Notes under the pieces: generated by a model
Told to the model about the DNA's origin: nothing
Seen by the model: the letters and a program-made list of their open reading frames with translations, nothing else
The model's database searches: none
Shown here: piece after piece, positions 1 through 5,340 of the stretch
How the letters are laid out: each line of letters begins with the position of its first letter
Numbering within the stretch: position 1 is the first letter of the stretch
Assembly (NCBI GenBank): GCA_021774995.1
Contig: JAJFIM010000396.1
Location: forward strand, 1 to 5,340
Reading direction: 5' to 3'
Source of the DNA: Alphaproteobacteria bacterium
Lineage (GTDB): Bacteria > Pseudomonadota > Alphaproteobacteria > SMXP01
Length of the DNA: 5,340 bases
Position numbers and translations under genes: made by a program

Positions 1-209
1 ATATGCGCGGCCGGGTGATGGGTCTGTGGTCGCTCAGCTTGCGCGGCGGCCCCGCATTGGGGGCGGTGAGTTTGGGATGGGCGTCGAGCTTTTTTGGGTT
101 TTCTCCCCCGCTCATCATAAGCGGATCCATCACCGCCATCGTCGCCCTCTTCATGTTTCGTTTCAGGCATAGGCTGAAAGACCAGCTTGAGAACACGGCC
201 CTCTCTTAA
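1..209 (+). CDS. MFS transporter, C-terminal end (5' partial)
   Basis: This is the C-terminal 68 residues or so of an inner-membrane transporter whose beginning lies left of the window. The frame is open to base 1, so the ATG at base 3 is an internal methionine, not a start. The piece opens with RGRVMGLWSL followed by RGGPALGA, which resembles the cytoplasmic loop and next helix of the MFS_3/DUF894 branch of the major facilitator superfamily (EntS-like exporters), where 'RGRVMSLY...G..PLG' is typical. Two hydrophobic stretches follow (about residues 17-33 and 36-52), matching the last two transmembrane helices, and then a basic tail (RFRHRLKDQ) expected on the cytoplasmic side. The substrate cannot be inferred. 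The stop is TAA at 207-209; no clear intrinsic terminator follows, so read-through towards the kinase gene is possible. Confidence 0.75.
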   Translation, partial: MRGRVMGLWSLSLRGGPALGAVSLGWASSFFGFSPPLIISGSITAIVALFMFRFRHRLKDQLENTALS

Positions 210-243
210 TTCAAATGGGGTGGATGCGGAATAATTAAGACTC

Positions 244-267
244 TGTAAATAAATACCGGCATTTACA
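244..267. promoter_or_regulatory. Inverted repeat TGTAAAT-N10-ATTTACA, possible operator
   Basis: Perfect 7-base arms (244-250 and 261-267) are separated by 10 bases in the spacer between the MFS gene and the histidine kinase. The arms are AT-rich and the centre is GC-containing (ACCGGC), a layout common for dimeric repressor or activator sites. The right arm contains TTTACA, a five-of-six match to a -35 box; a weak -10-like TCTATC sits 18 bases downstream, which would start transcription just before the kinase ATG at 324. I do not recognise the regulator. The alternative is a weak hairpin terminator for the MFS gene, since TTTT follows at 269-272, but the stem is AT-rich and short. Confidence 0.35.
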
Positions 268-323
268 CTTTTATAGGACGCGTGGTCTATCTTTCTCTCT
301 CAAGAAAAAGAAAAAAGAACCAC

Positions 324-2573
324 ATGACTTCCACAGCTTCCCCAAAAAAGAAAATCCGTTTCAAATGGACGCCCTGTTACCGTCGGCCATTTGTTCAGCG
401 TGCAGCGCCCTTTATCGTGTTTTTCCTGGGAGCGGCTGCGACGCTTCTCTTTACGCAAAAACTGGTTCAAGATCAATCAGAGCATATTGGGCGCTTGGCG
501 GCAGCGCAATCTCAGACGACGAAGCGCAAACTCATGCAGGCCAGTATTGTGCATGAGGATATGCTTCAGCGCATGGCGGCGCGTTGGCGGGCGGCGGGCG
601 GTGTGCCCGAAGCGCTATGGCGCGCGGACGCAAAAAACACCATTGAGCACAACGAAGAAGTTATTTCTCTCAGTTGGATGGATAAAGATGGACAACTCCG
701 CTGGGTTGAGGGAAGTCCCCGCCATGATTCTGCGACGCCCCTGACAGGCAGTCCGCCGGAATCTTTGCAAATGAATTCCATTGACGAGCATGCGCGATTA
801 GGCGTCGCCCAGCCTACGCCCCTGAAATCCCCCACTCTTTCGCATACTTATCAATTTTCTAAAAACAGCCACGCGGCCATGATCAGCAGCCCGCTATGGA
901 CGGATGGCGCTTTTGAGGGATATCTCAACGCCGTCATCAACATCACGTCTCTTTACGGCCAGTTTCTGAACAGCGATTACCAAGCCGGATTCTCCCTTTG
1001 CCTGCACGAAGGAGAGAGTACGATCTTTGAAAAACTTCACGATCCTAAAGATTACACAAGCCCATGGTTCGTTGAATCTGAGGTGGATTTTATAGGACAG
1101 ACATTCAAACTTCATGTTTGGCCCAGCATCGCGCTCACTGAAAGATTGCAATCAGACATACCAAAGAATTTTTTTCTGGGAGGACTTCTCTTATCTCTGG
1201 CTCTGGCTATGGTCAGTCATTTTGGCCTCCGGGTATTGATTCATAAACGCTCGCTTGAAAAAGCCCATCAAAACCTTGAAGGCGCTTATGAACAACAACA
1301 AAGCGCCAATGAAAGTTTGAGAATGCAAAGCGCGCAGCTCACGGTTCTCGCTAATAAAGTTCAAGCGGCGCGCAAAAAAGCCGACGCCTCTAATGAGGCA
1401 AAGGGAAGATTTCTCGCTTCCATGAGCCATGAAATCAGAACCCCTCTGAATGCGATTATTGGTTTTGCCGGCGTCCTGTCAAACACTGAACTTAACAGCG
1501 AACAGCGCGATCACCTTGGATTTCTACAAGGCGCCGCGGATAATCTGCTGATCCTTCTCAATGATATTTTGGATCTGGCAAAAATAGACGCTGATCGATT
1601 GGAATTGTCGGAAAGCCGCGTTGACCTTATTGAGCATGTTGAAAGTACGCGTTGGTTATGGAATTCGAACGAAAAAAAATCAGTCGTCGACTTCGCCATT
1701 GAAATAGATTCGCGCGTCCCACACTTCATTTACGCCGATAGAACAAGACTAAGGCAGGTATTGTTTAACCTTGTCAGCAACGCCCTTAAATTCACTGAAA
1801 AAGGCATGGTCACGGTGCGCGTTGAACCTCTGGAAAACAGCACGCCCGAAAACCTTCGTTTGTGTTTCAAAGTAAGCGATACCGGCATTGGAATTGCCGC
1901 AGACTCCCATGATATGCTTTTTGACCGTTTTACGCAGGCGGATTCGTCCATTACCCGCCAATATGGCGGAACCGGTCTTGGGCTGTCTATCTGCCAAAAA
2001 CTGGTGACATTGATGGGTGGCGAAATTGGCTTTGACAGCACGGCAGGTCAGGGTTCGACTTTTTGGTTCACTCTTAACTGCCGAATTGCACTGGACGCGC
2101 CTGACGCAAATCCCCCCAAACCGTCTCCGGTTCAAGCAGTGGCGGATAGTTTTTCCACAGCGCAGCTGAATATCCTTTTAGCTGAGGACAATAAAGTCAA
2201 TCAAAAGGTCATTCAGGCCATTCTTTCAGCAGATCGCCATCACGTGGACATTGCCGATAATGGGCGGGAAGCGGTTGACGCCGCAGAAGCCAAATCTTAC
2301 GACTTGATTCTGATGGACCTGCAAATGCCCATCATGGATGGGCTGAAAGCCATTGAACATATTAGGCAATCTGCAAAAGCGCCGGCAACGCCCATCATCG
2401 TCCTTTCCGCCAATTCAAATATTGAAGATCAAAACCGCGCGCTTGCCGCCGGAGCGCAACTCTACCTCACCAAACCGATCAAACACGAAGACTTGCTTGC
2501 CGCAATCAACCAGATCTTCAGCGCCGAGGGCGCGGCGCCTGAGTCTGGCGAAGCTGAGCGCTACAGCGCCTAG
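324..2573 (+). CDS. Membrane-bound hybrid sensor histidine kinase (HisKA-HATPase-REC)
   Basis: This kinase of 749 residues should sense a periplasmic signal, autophosphorylate on histidine and pass the phosphate to its own receiver domain; onward transfer would need a separate Hpt protein or regulator, none of which is in the window. Numbering from ATG 324: basic N-terminus; TM1 about 27-47; periplasmic region about 48-282, matching no domain I can name (SLSWMDKDGQLRWVEG is vaguely CHASE- or Cache-like); TM2 about 283-306; coiled coil about 310-364; HisKA with SHEIRTPLNAI, phospho-acceptor His369; HATPase_c with N-box Asn486, DTGIGI at Asp519 and GGTGLGLS at 548-555; receiver about 616-735 with Glu621/Asp622, phospho-acceptor Asp665, switch Ser695 and Lys717. 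All catalytic motifs look intact. The start is a choice: GTG at 282 adds 14 residues but its AGGA is only 3 bases away, while ATG 324 has a purine-rich leader (AAGAAAAAAGAAC). No cognate regulator gene is adjacent. Confidence 0.93.
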   Translation: MTSTASPKKKIRFKWTPCYRRPFVQRAAPFIVFFLGAAATLLFTQKLVQDQSEHIGRLAAAQSQTTKRKLMQASIVHEDMLQRMAARWRAAGGVPEALWRADAKNTIEHNEEVISLSWMDKDGQLRWVEGSPRHDSATPLTGSPPESLQMNSIDEHARLGVAQPTPLKSPTLSHTYQFSKNSHAAMISSPLWTDGAFEGYLNAVINITSLYGQFLNSDYQAGFSLCLHEGESTIFEKLHDPKDYTSPWFVESEVDFIGQTFKLHVWPSIALTERLQSDIPKNFFLGGLLLSLALAMVSHFGLRVLIHKRSLEKAHQNLEGAYEQQQSANESLRMQSAQLTVLANKVQAARKKADASNEAKGRFLASMSHEIRTPLNAIIGFAGVLSNTELNSEQRDHLGFLQGAADNLLILLNDILDLAKIDADRLELSESRVDLIEHVESTRWLWNSNEKKSVVDFAIEIDSRVPHFIYADRTRLRQVLFNLVSNALKFTEKGMVTVRVEPLENSTPENLRLCFKVSDTGIGIAADSHDMLFDRFTQADSSITRQYGGTGLGLSICQKLVTLMGGEIGFDSTAGQGSTFWFTLNCRIALDAPDANPPKPSPVQAVADSFSTAQLNILLAEDNKVNQKVIQAILSADRHHVDIADNGREAVDAAEAKSYDLILMDLQMPIMDGLKAIEHIRQSAKAPATPIIVLSANSNIEDQNRALAAGAQLYLTKPIKHEDLLAAINQIFSAEGAAPESGEAERYSA

Positions 2574-2678
2574 AGTGCATTCACAAAAAGTGTACGCGGT
2601 TTTCGGGTTCAAATGCGCGACCAATCAAGAATCTAGATCGCATTCTTTGATTCTATGATTTATGAACGTGATCTAGAG
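2570..2678. repeat. Alphaproteobacterial-type palindromic intergenic repeat, two hairpins
   Basis: This nearly fills the space between the convergent kinase and hydrolase genes. It begins CTAGAG (2570-2575) and ends CTAGAG (2673-2678). The left half can fold through GTGCATT (2575-2581) against AATGCGC (2612-2618), enclosing AAAAAGTG and GCGGTTTTCGGG. The right half has perfect 8-base arms TCTAGATC (2632-2639) and GATCTAGA (2670-2677), with further imperfect pairing inward; an alternative pairing is AATCAAGAAT (2623-2632) with ATTCTTTGATT (2642-2652). From memory of the family, units with a 'gcattt..aaaAGTG..gCGGTTTTcgg..aaatgcg' half and a 'CTAGAGC' end occur in many copies in Rhizobiales and related genomes, usually between genes. 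Neither strand has a U-run after the hairpins, so it is not a canonical intrinsic terminator, though it could slow convergent transcription. The family match is from recognition, not from a search; the palindromes are directly visible. Confidence 0.7.
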
Positions 2679-2684
2679 CAGCCT

Positions 2685-3755
2685 TTATTCTTGCGCATTC
2701 AGGTGTTTTACAAAAAACGCCGCCATAGCGTTTGACGCTTGTTCGGCTTCGGGAAGATCCGCGTGGTCATGCCAGACATGCCACATCCCATCCCAGATAT
2801 CGAGCGTGACGTCTGCGCCATCCGACCGGGCTTTGCGCGCCAGGCGTATGGAATCGCTCATCAACACATCGCGCGTCCCCACTTGGAGAAGCACAGGCGG
2901 GTAGTTGGTGAAATCGCCGAACACCGGAGAGATCAGAGGGTCACGGCGATCATGATCTCCGGCATACATCGCATCGTGACCTGTTTCGGGGTCGGCGCCG
3001 CGCGTGCTGGGATCATACCATTTGATCGTTTCATTGCTGTCCCCTTCGCGCAGAAGATCCGTAACCGGAGAGATTGCCGCCACAGCCGCGGGCAAAGGCT
3101 CGCCGTTTTGACTCAAAGAAAGCCCCAAAGCCAGCGCCAGACCGCCGCCCGACGAATCGCCATAAACCGCGATATCCCGTGATGCATATCCATGGCCCAA
3201 AAGCCAGTGATAGACCGTGCGCGCGTCTTCCAGGCCTGCGGGAAAGGGGTTTTCGGGCGCCAGGCCGTAATCGACCGAGAGAACTTTGATCCCCGCCGCC
3301 GATCCGATGCGCAGCGCGTTAGCAAGGTTTACTTCAGCGGAGCCCAGAATATACCCGCCGCCATGGAGATAGAGGATGACCTTGTCATCGCGCGTCATTG
3401 CGGGCGTGCGTATCCAAACAGAAGGAACGCCGTCAATATCGATTTTTTCCAAATCGTAATCTTCGGTGATCTTCTGAGATTGTTTCAGAAACATCGCATT
3501 CAGAAACTGCCTTATATTTGCAAGGTGCTCAGGGTCCTGAATATCGCCGCTCCCGCGGCGCGGCTGCGCATAAACTTTTTCGTAATAACGCTGCGCTTGC
3601 GGGCTCACTGTCTTGGGGATCCCCGGCTCAATGAGGGGCCGCGCCGGTTCGCTTGTCTGAGGCGCGTCCGCATCCCGCGCCTGAACATCCGCCCAAACGA
3701 GGCCGCTCAATATGGACAGAGCCATCGTTCTTGCAATGGCGCTTTTTTTGATCAT
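2685..3755 (-). CDS. Exported alpha/beta hydrolase (HSL / family IV esterase-like)
   Basis: Likely a serine esterase or lipase-type hydrolase of the alpha/beta hydrolase fold-3 (hormone-sensitive lipase) family; substrate unknown. It has 356 residues, of which the mature part of about 330 fits the family. The first 26 residues form a signal peptide (MIKKSAIART, then a hydrophobic core, cleavage plausible after VQA), so it should act in the periplasm or outside. Family motifs in order: oxyanion-hole HGGG (His131-Gly134), nucleophile elbow GDSSGGG with Ser201, acid Asp296 in VGTRD, and His326 in GMWHVW; the triad is complete. The start at 3755 is chosen over TTG 3788 because AAGAAGGA lies 7 bases upstream and the shorter form begins exactly with the signal peptide. 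It is the last gene of the minus-strand cluster, 42 bases after the methyltransferase, and ends next to the palindromic repeat. Ser at the fourth position of GDSSGG (usually Ala) is a tolerated variation. Confidence 0.9.
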   Translation of the reverse strand: MIKKSAIARTMALSILSGLVWADVQARDADAPQTSEPARPLIEPGIPKTVSPQAQRYYEKVYAQPRRGSGDIQDPEHLANIRQFLNAMFLKQSQKITEDYDLEKIDIDGVPSVWIRTPAMTRDDKVILYLHGGGYILGSAEVNLANALRIGSAAGIKVLSVDYGLAPENPFPAGLEDARTVYHWLLGHGYASRDIAVYGDSSGGGLALALGLSLSQNGEPLPAAVAAISPVTDLLREGDSNETIKWYDPSTRGADPETGHDAMYAGDHDRRDPLISPVFGDFTNYPPVLLQVGTRDVLMSDSIRLARKARSDGADVTLDIWDGMWHVWHDHADLPEAEQASNAMAAFFVKHLNAQE

Positions 3756-3762
3756 GGAATTA

Positions 3763-3770
3763 TCCTTCTT
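3763..3770 (-). promoter_or_regulatory. Ribosome binding site of the hydrolase gene
   Basis: Read on the minus strand this is AAGAAGGA, 7 bases before the ATG at 3755. It decides the start: the in-frame TTG at 3788 lies upstream of this site and would add eleven residues in front of an otherwise normal signal peptide. Confidence 0.75.
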
Positions 3771-3797
3771 AAACTTCACAACAAACAACTTTATCGC

Positions 3798-4532
3798 TTA
3801 TTTTTTAACGGCAATGAGTCCGGCATGGGCTTTTTCAGGTTTTGCGGCGCCGGGTCTTGAGACCAGACCATCCAAAAACACGGCTTTTTCAACCGCAAAC
3901 CCCGCATTCCGGCAAACAGTGCGCAAGATGTCGGGATCAAGCGGATTGAGGAATTCGGGATGCCCGATTGCGGCCGCCCCTGGGGGAAGAAAATCTGCGA
4001 ACCTGTCAATTAATCCCGGCCATGTATCGCCTTGCCGTTTTTTTTCCTCATAAACGGCGGCGTTGGACTTCCACGGCCCGGTATAGGGCGTGTCGGCAAT
4101 GAGAAACGCCTTGCCCCCCGGCGCCAACCAGTCGCGCATCTTCGAAATAGATGTTTCAATGTCGGCGCCGGACAGAAAATGCAGCAGACGCGAGCACAAA
4201 ATTGCGTTGAAGGTTTCATGAGGAAAATCAACTTCCGGCAAGCTTGCCACGCGGCATTCCAGCCGGGCGCGCTCAGCCGGAGGCGTCTTTTCCATCAAAA
4301 TGTCGATATGTCCCTGCTCCATATCGCACGCCACCACCCGCGCTCCGGCGGCAAGCGCGGGCAGGGTCGCCACCCCGTAGGCGCACCCTATATCCAGAAC
4401 CGGACGGTCCGCTTGCGCCGCGTAAGCGACGAAGCTTTTCGAAATCTCATCCAGGGTCTCGGCCATAAATCCCCGATTGTTCAGGGTGGGAACGAACCCT
4501 TTGACGAATGATTTGGGGATGGGTGGCGTCAA
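3798..4532 (-). CDS. Class I SAM-dependent methyltransferase
   Basis: A soluble cytoplasmic methyltransferase of 244 residues with the Rossmann-like class I fold. Visible motifs: motif I VLDIGCAYG (residues 45-53), which binds S-adenosylmethionine; an acidic Asp70 at the end of the second strand (VVACDMEQGHID), which should contact the ribose; a motif IV-like strand FNAILCSRLLHFL (108-120); and LAPGGKAFLI (136-145). The acceptor substrate cannot be read; the C-terminal half (about 147-230, with TPYTGPWKSN and a Pro/Gly-rich segment) presumably shapes the acceptor site. The start is TTG at 4532, backed by GGGAG 8 bases upstream; the first ATG in frame (4466) has only GGGGA 3 bases away and would drop NNRGF, which reads like part of the domain. 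It follows the VWA gene by 12 bases and precedes the exported hydrolase, so it is probably co-transcribed and translationally coupled. Confidence 0.87.
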   Translation of the reverse strand: MTPPIPKSFVKGFVPTLNNRGFMAETLDEISKSFVAYAAQADRPVLDIGCAYGVATLPALAAGARVVACDMEQGHIDILMEKTPPAERARLECRVASLPEVDFPHETFNAILCSRLLHFLSGADIETSISKMRDWLAPGGKAFLIADTPYTGPWKSNAAVYEEKKRQGDTWPGLIDRFADFLPPGAAAIGHPEFLNPLDPDILRTVCRNAGFAVEKAVFLDGLVSRPGAAKPEKAHAGLIAVKK

Positions 4533-4540
4533 TATTATAG

Positions 4541-4546
4541 CTCCCT
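4541..4546 (-). promoter_or_regulatory. Ribosome binding site of the methyltransferase, overlapping the upstream stop
   Basis: On the minus strand AGGGAG lies 8 bases before the TTG at 4532. Its first bases are shared with the TAG stop (4545-4547) of the VWA gene, so a ribosome finishing that gene sits over the site. This supports both the TTG start and translational coupling. Confidence 0.6.
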
Positions 4547-5340
4547 ATTGCGCATCTCGTAACGCGCCGAACGCCGCTTGCCTGTATGGGCGATTTGGCG
4601 CGCCAGTCCGGTCCGCTATTTCGCGCATCAGTTTTGACAAGATCGCCGATCTGAAATCTTCAAAGCCTTCGGCGGACACCATAAAGGCGCCAGGACCACC
4701 GATCACGTTTTCAGAATAGTAAAGATCAAGCTTTTCTTGCTTCGGCGTTCCAAACCCCCAGGGCTGAACCCGGTCATTTAGGATGGGAAGACCGTTGATC
4801 GTGATCCCCCGGGCCAGCGCCGCCGCACGCGCCTCAGCCAGTGGGCGCCCCCGGTTATGCGGCCCATCGCCGGAAATATCGATCACGCGGCGCAAACCCC
4901 GATAGCCATTGCCCTCAAACAAGCCAGCGGAATAATCGATGGCGTGACTGATTGACGTCCGGTAGCCCCGGTTGAGAGGCTGCGCTTCAAGCGCGGCGAC
5001 AAAAGCGGCGGCGCTCTTGTCATCGGAGATCACCATCCAGTCCACAAGTTGCGCCTGTTCATAGGCATCCGCCCATTCAACATAAGTGACGGCGATCTTC
5101 CCTAAAAATCCGGAATTGATAGCTGAAAGCACTGAAGGGTGCATCAATGCGGCGCTATACCCTTCGCGCTGCGTGCGCGCTTCGACAAAATCAACACTAA
5201 AGGAAATATCGACCGCCAGCACAAGCTCAAGATCAACTTCTTCGCCTGCCAAGATATCATCGCTCACCACGGGTGGCTGGGATATCTCCTCATCAGCTTT
5301 GACAGAGGCCTGTGACCACAGACCTAAGACAACCCCAGCC
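4545..5340 (-). CDS. DUF1194 family VWA-domain protein, exported (5' partial)
   Basis: A protein of the DUF1194 family (von Willebrand factor A-like fold), function unknown; VWA domains usually bind protein partners through a metal ion. The frame stays open from 5270 to the right edge and adds AGVVLGLWSQASVKADEEIS: the hydrophobic end of a signal peptide with a likely cut after VKA. The true start is therefore beyond the window, and the GTG codons at 5270 and 5267 are not starts. About 264 residues are present. The VWA core starts at VDLELVLAVDISFSVD (Asp codon 5208-5210), a DxSxS metal-ion site; YRTSISHAIDYS probably supplies the Thr and VIDISGDGPHNRG the third metal-site segment and the family's hallmark. 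The C-terminus ends FGALRDAQ just ahead of the methyltransferase ribosome binding site. It is the first visible gene of the minus-strand cluster; its promoter is not in the window. Confidence 0.85.
   Translation of the reverse strand, partial: AGVVLGLWSQASVKADEEISQPPVVSDDILAGEEVDLELVLAVDISFSVDFVEARTQREGYSAALMHPSVLSAINSGFLGKIAVTYVEWADAYEQAQLVDWMVISDDKSAAAFVAALEAQPLNRGYRTSISHAIDYSAGLFEGNGYRGLRRVIDISGDGPHNRGRPLAEARAAALARGITINGLPILNDRVQPWGFGTPKQEKLDLYYSENVIGGPGAFMVSAEGFEDFRSAILSKLMREIADRTGAPNRPYRQAAFGALRDAQ

Noticed and set aside
282..323. GTG at 282 as the kinase start
   Set aside because: The nearest AGGA (275-278) is only 3 bases upstream, and the extra residues VYLSLSRKRKKNH add nothing domain-like. 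ATG 324 has a better-placed purine-rich leader, though the longer form cannot be excluded.
1749..2135. Minus-strand open frame of 128 codons inside the kinase gene
   Set aside because: It lies opposite the highly conserved HATPase region and shows no protein-like pattern.
2558..2569. GCGCT-AC-AGCGC inverted repeat at the end of the kinase gene
   Set aside because: The two-base loop is too tight and the GCGC-rich words are common in this genome's coding sequence, so it is probably chance.
2632..2677. Right-hand hairpin of the repeat as a bidirectional intrinsic terminator
   Set aside because: The arms are AT-rich with a long interior loop, and no U-run follows on either strand. Its position between convergent genes is suggestive but not sufficient.
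3192..3860. Plus-strand open frame of 222 codons across the start of the hydrolase gene
   Set aside because: It runs antisense to a gene with complete catalytic motifs and a signal peptide, its translation is rich in Arg and Ala with no domain, and it spans the intergenic gap. It is a shadow of GC-rich minus-strand coding.
4032..4511. Plus-strand open frame of 159 codons opposite the methyltransferase
   Set aside because: It is antisense to a frame with clear SAM-binding motifs and its own translation has no recognisable motif, so it is best explained as a shadow.

Overview
The window looks like a chromosomal stretch from an alphaproteobacterium. Three things point there: a DUF1194-type secreted von Willebrand factor A (VWA) protein, a family I know mainly from Alphaproteobacteria; an intergenic palindromic repeat with an 'AAAAAGTG ... 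GCGGTTTTCGG ... CTAGAGC' architecture that is scattered through many alphaproteobacterial genomes; and moderate-GC coding with GCGC-rich codon use. Rhizobiales, Hyphomonadales or Parvularculales relatives are plausible, but I cannot place it more finely.

Layout. Bases 1-209 (+) are the last part of a major facilitator superfamily (MFS) transporter cut by the left edge. A spacer of about 114 bases with an AT-rich inverted repeat leads into a membrane-bound hybrid histidine kinase (+, start probably 324, end 2573). It has two membrane segments around an unrecognised periplasmic sensor, a coiled coil, HisKA, HATPase_c and a C-terminal receiver domain. Its stop codon lies at the left end of a two-hairpin palindromic repeat (about 2570-2678) that fills the space between convergent transcription units.

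The rest is on the minus strand and reads leftward as a compact three-gene cluster. First comes a DUF1194/VWA protein, whose frame is open to the right edge and includes the end of a signal peptide. After 12 bases comes a class I SAM-dependent methyltransferase with a TTG start. After 42 bases comes an exported hormone-sensitive-lipase-type alpha/beta hydrolase. Spacing and ribosome binding sites support one operon. Two products appear to be exported and one cytoplasmic; no shared pathway can be read from the sequence.

I found no RNA gene, CRISPR array, transposase, toxin-antitoxin pair or phage gene. The window is largely ordinary housekeeping or accessory content. The items most worth a second look are the palindromic repeat and its overlap with the kinase stop codon, the operator-like inverted repeat before the kinase, the unrecognised sensor domain, and the VWA-methyltransferase-hydrolase cluster. 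I do not see convincing evidence of a new multi-gene system.
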